A DNA stretch of 64,000 bases from an uncultured Roseovarius sp. (GCA_947503145.1 CANNCP010000004.1:186001-250000); one strand, 5' to 3'; positions 9,453 through 19,597 are shown, numbered from the stretch's first letter. A program made the numbers and translations. The notes: generated by a model not told the origin, from the letters alone.

Positions 9453-10319
9453 TCAGCTCTTTGCGACCGTGTTGGCCAGTGTCTGACCCGTCAGCTTCAG
9501 CCCCAGCCACACCACCAGCGATGTGAAGGTCAGCAGCAGGAAGCCGAAGGTCGCGCCGCTCTCCCAATTGAACCGCATGATGAACTGGTTATAGATCTGT
9601 TCAGTGAACCAGCTGGAGTTTTTCCCGCCCAGCAGGATCGGCGTCAGGTAACTGCCCGCTGTCAGCATGAACACGACGATGCAGCCAGACACGATGCCGG
9701 GCATGGCATAGGGCACGATGATCTTGCGCAGCACGGTAAAGCCGCTGCCGCCCAGATTGTACCCGGCCTCGATCATGTCATCGCCCATCCCGTCCAGCGT
9801 GGACACCAGCGGCACGATCATGAACAGGATCACCGTGTAAACCAGACCGATGATCACCGTGATATCATTATAGAGAAATTCGATCGGCTGGCTGATCAGT
9901 CCTGTATATTGCAGGAAGTTCGACACGACGCCGGTCTCGCGCAGCAGCAGGATCCAGCCGAAGGCCCGGATAAGGTCGCTGACCCAGAGCGGAATGAGGC
10001 ATAGCAGGAACAGCGCCCCGCGTGACCTCCGTCCTGCGATCTTGGCGATATAGTAGGCGATGGGGAACCCGATCAACAGCGCCAGAAAAGTGACCAGGAT
10101 CGACATCGACCCGGTGCGCAGCAGCGTGTTCCAGTAGATCGGCTCCTGAATGAAGTCGATATAGTTGCCAAAACCGAATTCGTAGACACGCGGCGCGATC
10201 TTCTCGCGCAATGACAGCGCGACGATGCCGATATGCGGCAGGATGATCAGCAAAAGAAGCCAGAGCGCAAACGGCGCAAAGAGCAGGATCAGCGAGAGAC
10301 GTTTGATGTCGCTTTGCAT
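9453..10319 (-). CDS. ABC transporter permease (PotB-like)
   Basis: EAGYNLGGSGFTVLRKIIVPYAMPG motif and TM helices. Confidence 0.9.
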   Translation of the reverse strand: MQSDIKRLSLILLFAPFALWLLLLIILPHIGIVALSLREKIAPRVYEFGFGNYIDFIQEPIYWNTLLRTGSMSILVTFLALLIGFPIAYYIAKIAGRRSRGALFLLCLIPLWVSDLIRAFGWILLLRETGVVSNFLQYTGLISQPIEFLYNDITVIIGLVYTVILFMIVPLVSTLDGMGDDMIEAGYNLGGSGFTVLRKIIVPYAMPGIVSGCIVVFMLTAGSYLTPILLGGKNSSWFTEQIYNQFIMRFNWESGATFGFLLLTFTSLVVWLGLKLTGQTLANTVAKS

Positions 10320-10327
10320 ATCCTACC

Positions 10328-11440
10328 TCACACCGCAAAACACATGGTCTGCTGCGTCGACCAGCTGAGGCGCACCGCGTCGCCTTTTCGCAGATCTTCG
10401 GGCCCCCCGGTCACGACCACATCGGCCTCGATCAGTTCGGCGCTGGGGCCACGTACCAGTACCCGGCTGTTAGCGCCGTTAAAGAGGACGGAATCAACCG
10501 TGCCGGTCAGGGTGTTGTCCGCATTCCCCGCAGCCCCTTCCGTCTGGGCGGTGATGAATTCGGGGCGCACGAAAATCTCGACTGCCTGGCCCGCACTCAG
10601 CGCTTCACCCTCGCGGCGCTTGCAGATCATCGTCAGCCCGGCCTCGGTCTCGACGCGTGCGCTGTCTGATCCGACCTCGGCCACCTTGCCCTTCCAGCGG
10701 TTCGAGTCGCCCACGAACCCCGCGACAAAACTGGTCGCCGGGTTGTGATACAGTGCCTCTGGCCGCCCGATCTGTTCGAACCGGCCATTGTTCATGATCG
10801 CCACGTGATCGGACATCACCAGCGCCTCTGACTGGTCATGGGTGATGTAGACAAACGTGGTGTTGAACTGGTGCTGCAAGAGTTTCAGCTCGATCTTCAT
10901 CGCTTCGCGCAGTTTCAGGTCCAGCGCGCCCAGCGGCTCGTCCAGCAGCAGCACATCAGGGTCCAGTACCATGCAGCGCGCAATCGCGATCCGCTGTTTT
11001 TGTCCGCCCGATAGCTGATGTATCTCGCGTTCGGCCACATCGGGCAGCGCGATCCGGTCCAGCACGTCGCGCACTTTTGGCTCGATCTCGGATTTCGGCA
11101 TGCCCGCGCAGCGCAGCCCGTAGGCGATGTTGTCAAAGACATTCATCATCGGAAACAGCGCCAGATGCTGAAAAACCATCTTCACGTTGCGCTTGTTGGG
11201 CGGCACCTCAAGGACCGATCGCCCTTTGATCCTGATGTCGCCGCTGGTGGGTTTCTCGAACCCCGCGATCATGCGCATCAACGTGGTCTTGCCACAGCCC
11301 GAAGGGCCGAGGATCGAAAAGAACGATCCGGACGGGATTTCGAACGACACCTCTTCGACCGCACGTACAGATCCGAAATCCTTGGTGATATTGGTGCATT
11401 CCAGATCAAAGACAGCTTGGTCACTCATGGGGGCGTCCAT
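10328..11440 (-). CDS. ABC transporter ATP-binding protein (PotA-like)
   Basis: GPSGCGKTT, LSGGQKQR, DVLLLDEP motifs; C-terminal TOBE-like region. Confidence 0.92.
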   Translation of the reverse strand: MDAPMSDQAVFDLECTNITKDFGSVRAVEEVSFEIPSGSFFSILGPSGCGKTTLMRMIAGFEKPTSGDIRIKGRSVLEVPPNKRNVKMVFQHLALFPMMNVFDNIAYGLRCAGMPKSEIEPKVRDVLDRIALPDVAEREIHQLSGGQKQRIAIARCMVLDPDVLLLDEPLGALDLKLREAMKIELKLLQHQFNTTFVYITHDQSEALVMSDHVAIMNNGRFEQIGRPEALYHNPATSFVAGFVGDSNRWKGKVAEVGSDSARVETEAGLTMICKRREGEALSAGQAVEIFVRPEFITAQTEGAAGNADNTLTGTVDSVLFNGANSRVLVRGPSAELIEADVVVTGGPEDLRKGDAVRLSWSTQQTMCFAV

Positions 11441-11505
11441 TTTGGGATATTGAAAAAGTCGGGGCGGCGCGCACATCGGCCCGCCGCCCCAAGGATCAGG
11501 TCAGA

Positions 11506-12585
11506 TCATTCGCTGCCAGTGGCGGCCTTGATCTTTTCCAGTGTCTTGCCTTCCATGTCTTCGACTCCCGGCGGGATGTTGGCAAAGAATTTCAGGTTCG
11601 CGATGTCCGCATCGGTAAAGGCGGCATTGACGGCGGCCTTCTTGTCTGCGGGCAGCAGATCCTTGGCGCCCTTGACCGATGCGATAGCACCGGAACTGTC
11701 GGACATGATGGTGACGTTTTCAGGCTCCATCACAAAGTTGATCCACTTGTAGGCGGCATCGTCAGCCTTGCTCTTGCGTGGCAGGACAAAGGTGTCGATC
11801 CACGCCAGCGCACCGGTCTCTGGCGGCACAAACACGATATCGGGGTTCTCGCCGAACAGACGGTACGCCGTGCTGTCCCATGTCTCGGACGCGACAATCT
11901 CACCCGACAGCATCATCGCAGACAGGTCATCGCCACCCTTCCAGTAGGCCTTGATGTTGGATTTGCAGGCGATCAGCACCTCGGCCACCTCATCCAGCAC
12001 CTTCTGGTATTCGTCCAGATCGGCATAGGCCGCGAACGGATCCTTGCCCATCGCAAAGGCTGTGCCCAGCAGGATCGTCCGCGTCAGGCGCATCGAGGTC
12101 TTGCCCTCGTAGGCCGGATCGCACAGGTCATCCCAGCCGTTGATCTCGGGGGCCAGTGCCTTGTTCTTCATCAGCCCCGAGGTGCCCCACAGATGCGGCA
12201 CGGCATAAACTTCGCCGTCCATCGTGGCGTTGGCCTTGACGCCGTTCAACAGCGAGGGATCCATCGCATCGGTGTTGATCTGGCTCAGATCCATCGGCTT
12301 GTAGATGTCATACTCCAGTTGCGCGGCATAGATCCGGTCGTGGCTGGGCTGGGCCAGGTCAAAACCGGCACCACCCGTGGCGCGCAGCTTGGCGATCATT
12401 TCCTCGTTGTTGGAAAATGTCACCTCGACGTTGATGTCGGGATACTTCTCCTCGAATTTCTGGATCAGCTCCTCGGGGGCGTAAGAGCCCCAGGTCAGCA
12501 GGCGTAGCGTCTCGGCCGAGCCGACCGACGCCGTTCCCAGCATCAACGCGGCGACCAGCCCCGTGGTTTTCAGTGTTTTGATCAT
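11506..12585 (-). CDS. extracellular solute-binding protein (PotD/F-like)
   Basis: Signal peptide MIKTLKTTGLVAALMLGTASVGSAETLRLLTWGSYAPEELIQKFEEKYPDINVEVTF. Confidence 0.9.
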   Translation of the reverse strand: MIKTLKTTGLVAALMLGTASVGSAETLRLLTWGSYAPEELIQKFEEKYPDINVEVTFSNNEEMIAKLRATGGAGFDLAQPSHDRIYAAQLEYDIYKPMDLSQINTDAMDPSLLNGVKANATMDGEVYAVPHLWGTSGLMKNKALAPEINGWDDLCDPAYEGKTSMRLTRTILLGTAFAMGKDPFAAYADLDEYQKVLDEVAEVLIACKSNIKAYWKGGDDLSAMMLSGEIVASETWDSTAYRLFGENPDIVFVPPETGALAWIDTFVLPRKSKADDAAYKWINFVMEPENVTIMSDSSGAIASVKGAKDLLPADKKAAVNAAFTDADIANLKFFANIPPGVEDMEGKTLEKIKAATGSE

Positions 12586-12657
12586 TTGATCCTCCCTTGT
12601 GTACGGCACAGACGCACCGCTATTCTTAATCATATTACCGCCAAAGCTTAGGCGTTG

Positions 12658-12705
12658 ATTGGTCTGCCGCTCATATCCATTATGGAAAATTGCGTAGACC
12701 AATTC
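12658..12705. promoter_or_regulatory. putative MocR-type operator, copy A (ATTGGTCTGCCG-N26-AGACCAATTC)
   Basis: Inverted ATTGGTCT/AGACCAAT arms 38 bp apart start-to-start; same architecture as 14215-14262. Confidence 0.55.
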
Positions 12706-14191
12706 ACACCTGCAGCGCGGGCAGTTCTCGCAGCACCCTGATACCTGTCCGAATCTCGTCCGGGCCGGTGCTGCCAAAGCCCAGTACTAATCCACTGTAA
12801 CAAAGAGGCGACAGCGCGTAACGGCTAATCGGTACGATTGTGACACCCGCGCCGCGCGCTTGCTCAATCAGCGCGTCCACATCCACCCGGTCATCCAGCA
12901 GCGCAGTGGTGTGGAAGCCGCTGGTCGTCGGCTGCACCCTTATTGTTTCCGGCAGCGTCGCCGCCTCTTCGATAAGGGTCTCGTAACGCGCCTTGTAGAG
13001 CCGCCGCATGATCCGGATATGCGTCGCGAACTGCCCTTCATCCATGAAATCGGCAACGCTTGCCTGGATCGCGGTCGGCGGCGAACTGATCCAGCTGGCA
13101 AAGAGGCGATCGAACGCCGTGACCAGACTGCGCGGGATCAGCACGAAACCCAGCCGCAGCGACGGGAACAGCGTCTTGGAAAAGGTGCCGACATAAAGGA
13201 CGCGGTCCTCGGTATCGATACTCTTGAGCGGCGGCATCGGGCGGTCACCAAAGTAGAATTCGCCGTCATAATCATCCTCGATGATCAGCGCCTGCGCCGC
13301 GTTCGCCGCCTCCAGAAGTTCCAGCCGCCGGGCCAGCGACATGACGTGTCCCAGCGGCTGCTGGTGCGACGGCGTGACAAAGGCCAGCCGGAAATGCGGC
13401 GCCTTGGCGCGCCCTTCCTCGACATCAAGCCCGCCATCGCCCACGTTTATAGGCACAAGGTCCGCGCCTGCGGCAACCAGCGCATTACGCGCGCCGATGG
13501 CGCCCGGATTTTCATACCAGACCCTGTCGCCGGGATTGAGCAGCACCCGCCCGATCAGCGAGAAAGCCTGTTGCGCACCGCCGGTCACGAAAATCTGATC
13601 CGGATCGCATTTGATCCCCCTGGTGGCATTGAGGTGGCTGGCAATCGCCCGGCGCAGGCCGGGATGGCCCGCAGGCGGGCCGTACCCCATGACCGTTGCC
13701 CGGTCACCGCGCAGGTGCCGCGCCGAGATACGCGCCCAATGCGCGATGGGAAAGGCGTCGAGCGCTGGCAGCGCCGTCACGAACGCCCCCGCGCTGTGCG
13801 GCAGCCATTCGCGCGGCGCGTAGGCTTCGAACGCATGGTCGATCGTATGGGACAGGCGCGGTGCCGGGGCTGCCACGCCGGGCAGACCCGTCGCAGGCGG
13901 CACCGGGCGCTGATGCTCCAGGATATCACTGACAAAGGTGCCGGCACCCACCCGCGAGACCAGCATCCCCTCGGCCGCCAGCCGCTCGACCGCGTCGATG
14001 ACCGTGGTACGCGACACGCCGATCTCGCGCGCCAGAATGCGGCTGGCGGGCAGACGATCCCCCGGTCCCAAGCCCCCCGACAAGATGATGTCGCGCAACG
14101 CAAGGTATAGCTGCACACTCACCTTCCTGGGGGCCGTCCGATCAATAAGAATCGATGACAAGAGCGCTCCAGCCTGCTGCTTCATTGGCAA
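12704..14191 (-). CDS. MocR/PdxR/GabR-type regulator (GntR HTH fused to class I aminotransferase domain)
   Basis: N-terminal wHTH (YLALRDIILSGGLGPGDRLPASRILAREIGVSRTTVIDAVERL) plus aminotransferase domain with PLP-lysine region YVGTFSKTLFPSLRLGF. Confidence 0.95.
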   Translation of the reverse strand: MPMKQQAGALLSSILIDRTAPRKVSVQLYLALRDIILSGGLGPGDRLPASRILAREIGVSRTTVIDAVERLAAEGMLVSRVGAGTFVSDILEHQRPVPPATGLPGVAAPAPRLSHTIDHAFEAYAPREWLPHSAGAFVTALPALDAFPIAHWARISARHLRGDRATVMGYGPPAGHPGLRRAIASHLNATRGIKCDPDQIFVTGGAQQAFSLIGRVLLNPGDRVWYENPGAIGARNALVAAGADLVPINVGDGGLDVEEGRAKAPHFRLAFVTPSHQQPLGHVMSLARRLELLEAANAAQALIIEDDYDGEFYFGDRPMPPLKSIDTEDRVLYVGTFSKTLFPSLRLGFVLIPRSLVTAFDRLFASWISSPPTAIQASVADFMDEGQFATHIRIMRRLYKARYETLIEEAATLPETIRVQPTTSGFHTTALLDDRVDVDALIEQARGAGVTIVPISRYALSPLCYSGLVLGFGSTGPDEIRTGIRVLRELPALQV

Positions 14192-14214
14192 AATTCCTCA
14201 GTATAGCATGAAAA

Positions 14215-14262
14215 ATTGGACTGACGTTTTGGCGGCAATGGACCTACTGTAGAGACCAATTC
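14215..14262. promoter_or_regulatory. putative MocR-type operator, copy B (ATTGGACTGACG-N26-AGACCAATTC)
   Basis: 48-bp element with the same end motifs and spacing as copy A, in the MocR/enolase-superfamily divergent promoter. Confidence 0.6.
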
Positions 14263-14341
14263 TAAGTATGGTCAATGCCATGTTGGCGCGCGACCTGAAA
14301 CAGTCCGCCCCGGAACGCCCACCATTACCCTCGGAAACCCC

Positions 14342-15448
14342 ATGAAAATCACCTCAATCGAAACCTTCACCGACGAATTCATCTGCTTTACCCGCGTAAC
14401 CGCCGAGGATGGCGCGCAGGGCTGGGGACAGGTCGCGCCCTACTATGCCGACATCACGGCGCATGTGGTCCACCGACAAGTGGCACCCTATGCGCTGGGT
14501 CGGGACACAGGCGACATCGACGCCATCCTGGAGACGGTCCGCGACCGCGAGCACAAATTCCCTGGCTCCTACCTGCGCCGGGCGATGGGTGGCCTCGACA
14601 CGGCGTTGTGGGACATGCGCGGGCGGCGCGAGGGCAAGCCGGTCTGCGCCCTGATCGGCGGCACGCCCGGCCCGATACGTGCTTATGGCTCATCAATGAA
14701 ACGCGACATCACCCCCCGCGATGAGGCGGACCGGCTGGTCCGGTTGCGCGACGAAAAGGGCTTTGACGCGTTCAAGTTCCGCATCGGCGCCGAGGTCGGA
14801 CATGATCAGGACGAATGGCCCGGCCGTACCGAAGAGATCGTGCCGACCATGCGCCGCGCGATGGGCGACGACATCGCACTGCTGGTGGATGCCAATTCCT
14901 GCTACTCGCCCGCCAAGGCCATCGAGGTGGCCCGGATGCTGGAGCAGCACGGCATCTCGCATTTCGAAGAGCCTTGCCCCTACTGGGAGTTCGCCCAGAC
15001 CAAGGAGGTGACCGACGCGCTCGATATTGACGTGTCCGGCGGCGAACAGGACTGCATGATGGCCAACTGGCGTAGCATGATCGACGGGCGTGTAGTGGAC
15101 ATATTACAGCCCGATATCTGCTATCTCGGCGGCCTCAGCCGCACGCTGCACGTGGCAAAGATGGCCGAGGCGGCGGGCCTGCCGATCACGCCCCACGCGG
15201 CCAATCTGTCAATGGTTACGCTGTTCACCATGCATCTGCTGCGGGCGATTCCAAACGCGGGAAAATATCTGGAATTCTCCATCGAGGGGCTGGATTACTA
15301 CCCTTGGCAGGACAAGATTTTCGCGAGCGATCCCTATGAGATCATAGACGGACATGCGACGGTTACGGACGTGCCGGGCTGGGGCGTGGAGGTCAACCCC
15401 GAGTGGCTGGCAAAAGCGGCGTACCGGGTGAGTGAACTGGACGGGTAA
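14342..15448 (+). CDS. enolase-superfamily enzyme (mandelate racemase / muconate lactonizing enzyme family)
   Basis: FKFRIG, metal-ligand motifs LLVDANS / FEEP / GGEQD, QPDICYLGG and PHAAN. Confidence 0.9.
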   Translation: MKITSIETFTDEFICFTRVTAEDGAQGWGQVAPYYADITAHVVHRQVAPYALGRDTGDIDAILETVRDREHKFPGSYLRRAMGGLDTALWDMRGRREGKPVCALIGGTPGPIRAYGSSMKRDITPRDEADRLVRLRDEKGFDAFKFRIGAEVGHDQDEWPGRTEEIVPTMRRAMGDDIALLVDANSCYSPAKAIEVARMLEQHGISHFEEPCPYWEFAQTKEVTDALDIDVSGGEQDCMMANWRSMIDGRVVDILQPDICYLGGLSRTLHVAKMAEAAGLPITPHAANLSMVTLFTMHLLRAIPNAGKYLEFSIEGLDYYPWQDKIFASDPYEIIDGHATVTDVPGWGVEVNPEWLAKAAYRVSELDG

Positions 15449-15498
15449 ACGCAGGTCTTTAATCCGGCAACTTCACGCGGCCTACACTCCAACAAAAA

Positions 15499-15528
15499 AG
15501 GCCCGTGCGGATCACTCCGCACGGGCCT
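15499..15528. terminator. bidirectional rho-independent terminator between convergent genes
   Basis: AGGCCCGTGCGG-atcact-CCGCACGGGCCT preceded by AAAAAA. Confidence 0.85.
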
Positions 15529-15565
15529 GATCTACTCGGTCAGCCAAAACTCAGGCCGCTCTGGA

Positions 15566-16840
15566 CTACTTGCGCACCGCTTCAATCGACGCCTCAAGGA
15601 TATCCAGCCCTTCGGCGAACACCTCGTCCTGCACCGTGATCGGCGCCAGGAAGCGGATGACGTTGCCATAGACGCCGCAGCTCAGCAGGATCAGCCCGCG
15701 CTTTTGTGCCTCGGCACGGATCGCGTTCACCATCTCGGGATTCGGCGATTTGCCGTCGGCCGTGTTGAACTCGGCCGCGACCATGAAGCCGGGACCGCGC
15801 ACATCGATGATCTCGGGTGTGGTGGCGCGGATCGATTCTAGCCGCTGCTTGAGCCGCGAGCCCAACTCGTTGGCGCGCGCACACAGGTCTTCTTCCTCGA
15901 TCACGTCGAGCACGGCATTGGCCGCCGCGATACCCAGCGGGTTGCCCCCATAGGTGCCGCCCAGACCGCCGGGATGGGCCGCATCCATCAGATCCGCGCG
16001 CCCGGTCAGCGCCGCCAGCGGCAGACCGCCCGCCAGCCCCTTGGCCATCGTGGTGATGTCGGCGGCCACATCGTAGCCCTCCATCGCAAAGAGGTGCCCG
16101 GTCCGGGCAAAACCGGTCTGCACCTCATCGGCAATCATGACGATACCATGCTCGTCGCACAGCTTGCGCAGGCCGCGCATCAACTCGACAGGTGCGGGGT
16201 AGAAACCGCCCTCGCCCTGCACCGGCTCGATGATGATCGCGGCGACGCGGTTGGGGTCGAGATCGGCCTTGAAGAGCTTGGTCAGCGCGCCCAGCGCCTC
16301 GTCCACGCCGGTGCCGTGCAGCTCGATCGGGAACGGCACGTGATAGACATCGGGCATCATCGCGCCAAAGCCTTTCTTGTACGGCACCACCTTGCCCGTG
16401 AGCGACATGCCCATGAAGGTCCGGCCGTGGAACGCCCCGCCAAAGGCGATGACAGCCGGGCGCTGGGTGGCAATCCGCGCGACCTTGATCGCGTTCTCGA
16501 CGGCTTCGGCACCGGTGGTCACGAACACGGTCTTTTTCTCGAAATTTCCCGGAACCTTTTGGTTCAGGCGTTCGGCCAGACGGACGTAATTCTCGTAGGG
16601 CAATACCTGATGGCAGGTGTGGGTGAAACGCGCGGCCTGTTCTGACACGGCGGCCATGACCCTGGGGTGGCAGTGGCCGGTGTTGACCACCGCGATGCCG
16701 GCAGCAAAGTCGATATAGCGATTGCCCTCCACGTCCCAGACTTCGGAATTCAGCGCGCGATCCACATAGATCTGGGTCATCATGCCCACGCCCTGACTGA
16801 CGGCAGCCTCGCGGCGCTTTGCGATGTCAGCGTTCAACAT
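15566..16840 (-). CDS. gabT: 4-aminobutyrate aminotransferase-like class III aminotransferase
   Basis: MLNADIAKRREAAVSQGVGMMTQIYVDRALNSEVWDVEGNRYIDFAAGIAVVNTGHCHP; PLP lysine context TTMAKGLAGGLPLAALTGRADLMDA. Confidence 0.9.
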   Translation of the reverse strand: MLNADIAKRREAAVSQGVGMMTQIYVDRALNSEVWDVEGNRYIDFAAGIAVVNTGHCHPRVMAAVSEQAARFTHTCHQVLPYENYVRLAERLNQKVPGNFEKKTVFVTTGAEAVENAIKVARIATQRPAVIAFGGAFHGRTFMGMSLTGKVVPYKKGFGAMMPDVYHVPFPIELHGTGVDEALGALTKLFKADLDPNRVAAIIIEPVQGEGGFYPAPVELMRGLRKLCDEHGIVMIADEVQTGFARTGHLFAMEGYDVAADITTMAKGLAGGLPLAALTGRADLMDAAHPGGLGGTYGGNPLGIAAANAVLDVIEEEDLCARANELGSRLKQRLESIRATTPEIIDVRGPGFMVAAEFNTADGKSPNPEMVNAIRAEAQKRGLILLSCGVYGNVIRFLAPITVQDEVFAEGLDILEASIEAVRK

Positions 16841-16945
16841 AACACTTCCTTTCAGCTATTCGGGCGACCTTGCCGCTCCGACTTTGATCCGCAGATAATA
16901 TGGTGTCCGGTTGTCCCTCATTCTAGTGGGGCTCAACCGTGGAAC

Positions 16946-17035
16946 TCACGCAGCTGCTATCACTTTCATGGCGGGCGTCATGCCGCGATGCTCATGTTGG
17001 GTCGCTCGTTGTTGTAAGTCCAGAGGGCTTTGATG
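16946..17035 (-). pseudogene. relic of an IS3-family transposase (OrfB) C-terminus
   Basis: Minus-strand IKALWTYNNERPNMSIA-(frameshift)-GMTPAMKVIAAA*, matching the recalled LWTYNNERPNMGIGGMTPAMKLKMAA-type C-terminus; no other part of the transposase present. Confidence 0.7.
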
Positions 17036-17061
17036 CAACAAAGCCGCTCAGGCCATAGAGG

Positions 17062-17898
17062 TTATTCCACTTCTTGGCGCTGTTTGCCCAGCTTTGCTAT
17101 TTCGGCGACGATGATGTCGCCTGACGCCAGGAAACGTTGTGGGTTCTGGCCCAGCCCCACCCCTTCAGGTGTGCCGGTAGAGATGATGTCGCCTGGCAGC
17201 AGGCGCATAAAGCTCGACATGTAGCTGATTATCTCGCTGACGCTGAAAATCATGTCGGCGGTCGAGCTATCTTGTTGCGTGTCCCCGTTGACAGACAGCG
17301 TCAGCGCCAAGTTCTGAGGATCCGCAACCTCATCCGGAGTGACGAGCCATGGTCCTACGGGGCCGAATCCGGGTGCTGACTTTCCCTTAATCCATTGGCC
17401 ACCGCGTTCGATCTGATAGGCGCGTTCGCTGATGTCGTTGACGGTGCAATAGCCGGCTACGTAGGACAGCGCATCGGCCTCACTCACGTGCTCGGCTGAG
17501 CGGCCGATGACAACACCAAGCTCGACCTCCCAATCGGTTTTGGCCGATCCTTGTGGCAGCACTAGCGGATCATTAGGACCGCTAAGGCAGGATGTTGCCT
17601 TTGAAAAGAGGACTGGTTCCAGAGGTTCGGGATTGCCCGTCTCGCGTGCGTGGCGTGCGTAATTCAGTCCTATGGCGTAGAAGTTCGGAGGACGTCCTAC
17701 GCAGGACCCGATGCGCACGCTCTCGTCTATCAACGGCAGCGCGGTGATATTGGTGTCGGACAACCGCGAAAGCGTCTCAATTGTTACGTTCTCGCTTGTA
17801 AAGTCAGCGACAAGGCCCGACAGGTCGCGGATGCGGCCATCCGCATCCAGACATCCCGGCTTTTCCTGACCAACCGGTCCAAAACGAAGAAATTTCAT
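17062..17898 (-). CDS. fumarylacetoacetate hydrolase (FAH) family protein
   Basis: IGLNYARHARETGNPEPLEPVLFSKATSCLSGPNDP...DWEVELGVVIG...ISTGTPEGVGLG. Confidence 0.92.
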   Translation of the reverse strand: MKFLRFGPVGQEKPGCLDADGRIRDLSGLVADFTSENVTIETLSRLSDTNITALPLIDESVRIGSCVGRPPNFYAIGLNYARHARETGNPEPLEPVLFSKATSCLSGPNDPLVLPQGSAKTDWEVELGVVIGRSAEHVSEADALSYVAGYCTVNDISERAYQIERGGQWIKGKSAPGFGPVGPWLVTPDEVADPQNLALTLSVNGDTQQDSSTADMIFSVSEIISYMSSFMRLLPGDIISTGTPEGVGLGQNPQRFLASGDIIVAEIAKLGKQRQEVE

Positions 17899-17938
17899 GT
17901 GGTTTTCCTAACTTTGATTACATGGGGTTCAGGCTGTT

Positions 17939-19546
17939 TTATGCGCGACCAAGGATCAGGTCCGCACCTTTTTCCGCGATCATCACCACGGGCGAGGCGG
18001 TGTTGCCGGACACGATACGAGGCATGATTGAGGCGTCGATCACGCGCAAGCCGCTCACACCGCGAACGCGCAACTCTGGGTCCACCACAGCGCTTTCATC
18101 TGCTCCCATGCGGCAGGTGCCGACGGGGTGAAATATGGTTGTGCCGATGTCACCTGCAACTCTGGCCAGTGCATCATCGCTTGCCACAGCCGCGCCTGGC
18201 AGATTTTCATGTGGCTGGTATTTTGCCAGCGCGGGCATCTGCATCAGCTCGCGCGCTTGCCTTAGTGCGCGCACCGCTGTGTCGCGATCGGCTGAGGCGC
18301 TCAGGTAGCCGGGGCGAATATCGGGGGTGCCATGCGGCGCATTCGCCGTAATATGAGTGCTGCCACGGCTTTCTGGGCGCAGGTTGCACACCGACACTGT
18401 AACTGCTGGATAGTGATGCAGGGGATCGCCCAGCTTGTCGGTGGACAGAGGCTGGATGTGATACTCCAGATCGGGCGTTTCGAGACGACGATCACTGCGG
18501 GTAAAGATACCCAATTGGCTGGGTGCCATCGACAGGGGGCCGCGCCGGTTCCACAAGTATTGCAAGCCCATACGCATCTTACCAGTCAGGCTGTTCGCCA
18601 TCTGGTTCAGTGTATGTGCATTATTCAGGCGGAAGATCATCCTGAGTTGAAGGTGGTCTTGTAGGTTCTCGCCAATCTCAGGTTGATGGGTGATCGGCAC
18701 AATTCCCGCCGCCTTCAGGCAATCTGCATCACCCAACCCGGATTTCTCCAGAAGTGCTGGTGAATGGATTGCGCCGGCAGCCACGATAACCTCTGCCTTG
18801 GCGGTGGCAACGCAGTGCGCCCCGCGATGACCGAATTCCACCCCACTGGCCTGTTTGCCGGTGAAGGTGATCCGATGCACTTCGGCATCCGTCAGCACCC
18901 GCAGGTTGGCGCGCTTGCGTACAGGTTTCAGAAAGGCCCGCGCAGTGCTCCACCGTAGACCGCGGTGCTGATTGACTTCGAAATAGCCCGAACCTTCGTT
19001 GCTGCCACTATTGAAATCGTCGCTGCGTGGCACACCCATTTGATCAGCGGCCAGCTGAAAATCGTCAAGCAGGTCCCATTTCAGCCGTTGGCGTGCCACT
19101 TTCCACTCCCCGCCCGTGCCGTGAGTGACGCTGGCAGGACCGGGGCGGTCCTCGGACCGTGTAAAATAGGGCAGAACATCGTCCCACCCCCAGCCTATAT
19201 TTCCCATCTGTCGCCAGTTGTCGTAATCTGTTGCTTGACCGCGCATATAGATCATCCCGTTGATCGAACTGCACCCTCCCAAGAGCTTGCCGCGTGGATA
19301 AGCCAGGCTGCGCCCATTCAGTCCCGGCTCAGCGGCCGTGTGCATCATCCAGTCTGTGCGGGGGTTCCCCATGCAATAGAGATATCCGATGGGGATATGT
19401 ACCCAGTGATAACGATCGCTGCCGCCCGCCTCCAGCAACAGCACGCGGTTTCCCGGAGTCTCCGACAGCCGGTTGGCCAACACGCAGCCGGCCGTTCCGC
19501 CGCCGATAATGATATAGTCGTATTCACCCTCTGATCTGGCTTGCAT
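17939..19546 (-). CDS. GMC-family oxidoreductase (choline dehydrogenase-like), second paralogue in window
   Basis: [67 protein letters not shown]. Confidence 0.92.
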   Translation of the reverse strand: MQARSEGEYDYIIIGGGTAGCVLANRLSETPGNRVLLLEAGGSDRYHWVHIPIGYLYCMGNPRTDWMMHTAAEPGLNGRSLAYPRGKLLGGCSSINGMIYMRGQATDYDNWRQMGNIGWGWDDVLPYFTRSEDRPGPASVTHGTGGEWKVARQRLKWDLLDDFQLAADQMGVPRSDDFNSGSNEGSGYFEVNQHRGLRWSTARAFLKPVRKRANLRVLTDAEVHRITFTGKQASGVEFGHRGAHCVATAKAEVIVAAGAIHSPALLEKSGLGDADCLKAAGIVPITHQPEIGENLQDHLQLRMIFRLNNAHTLNQMANSLTGKMRMGLQYLWNRRGPLSMAPSQLGIFTRSDRRLETPDLEYHIQPLSTDKLGDPLHHYPAVTVSVCNLRPESRGSTHITANAPHGTPDIRPGYLSASADRDTAVRALRQARELMQMPALAKYQPHENLPGAAVASDDALARVAGDIGTTIFHPVGTCRMGADESAVVDPELRVRGVSGLRVIDASIMPRIVSGNTASPVVMIAEKGADLILGRA

Positions 19547-19597
19547 AGTAAACTTGTTCCTAGATGGTTTGACGGCGACGCCATCAAGGCGCCCATG

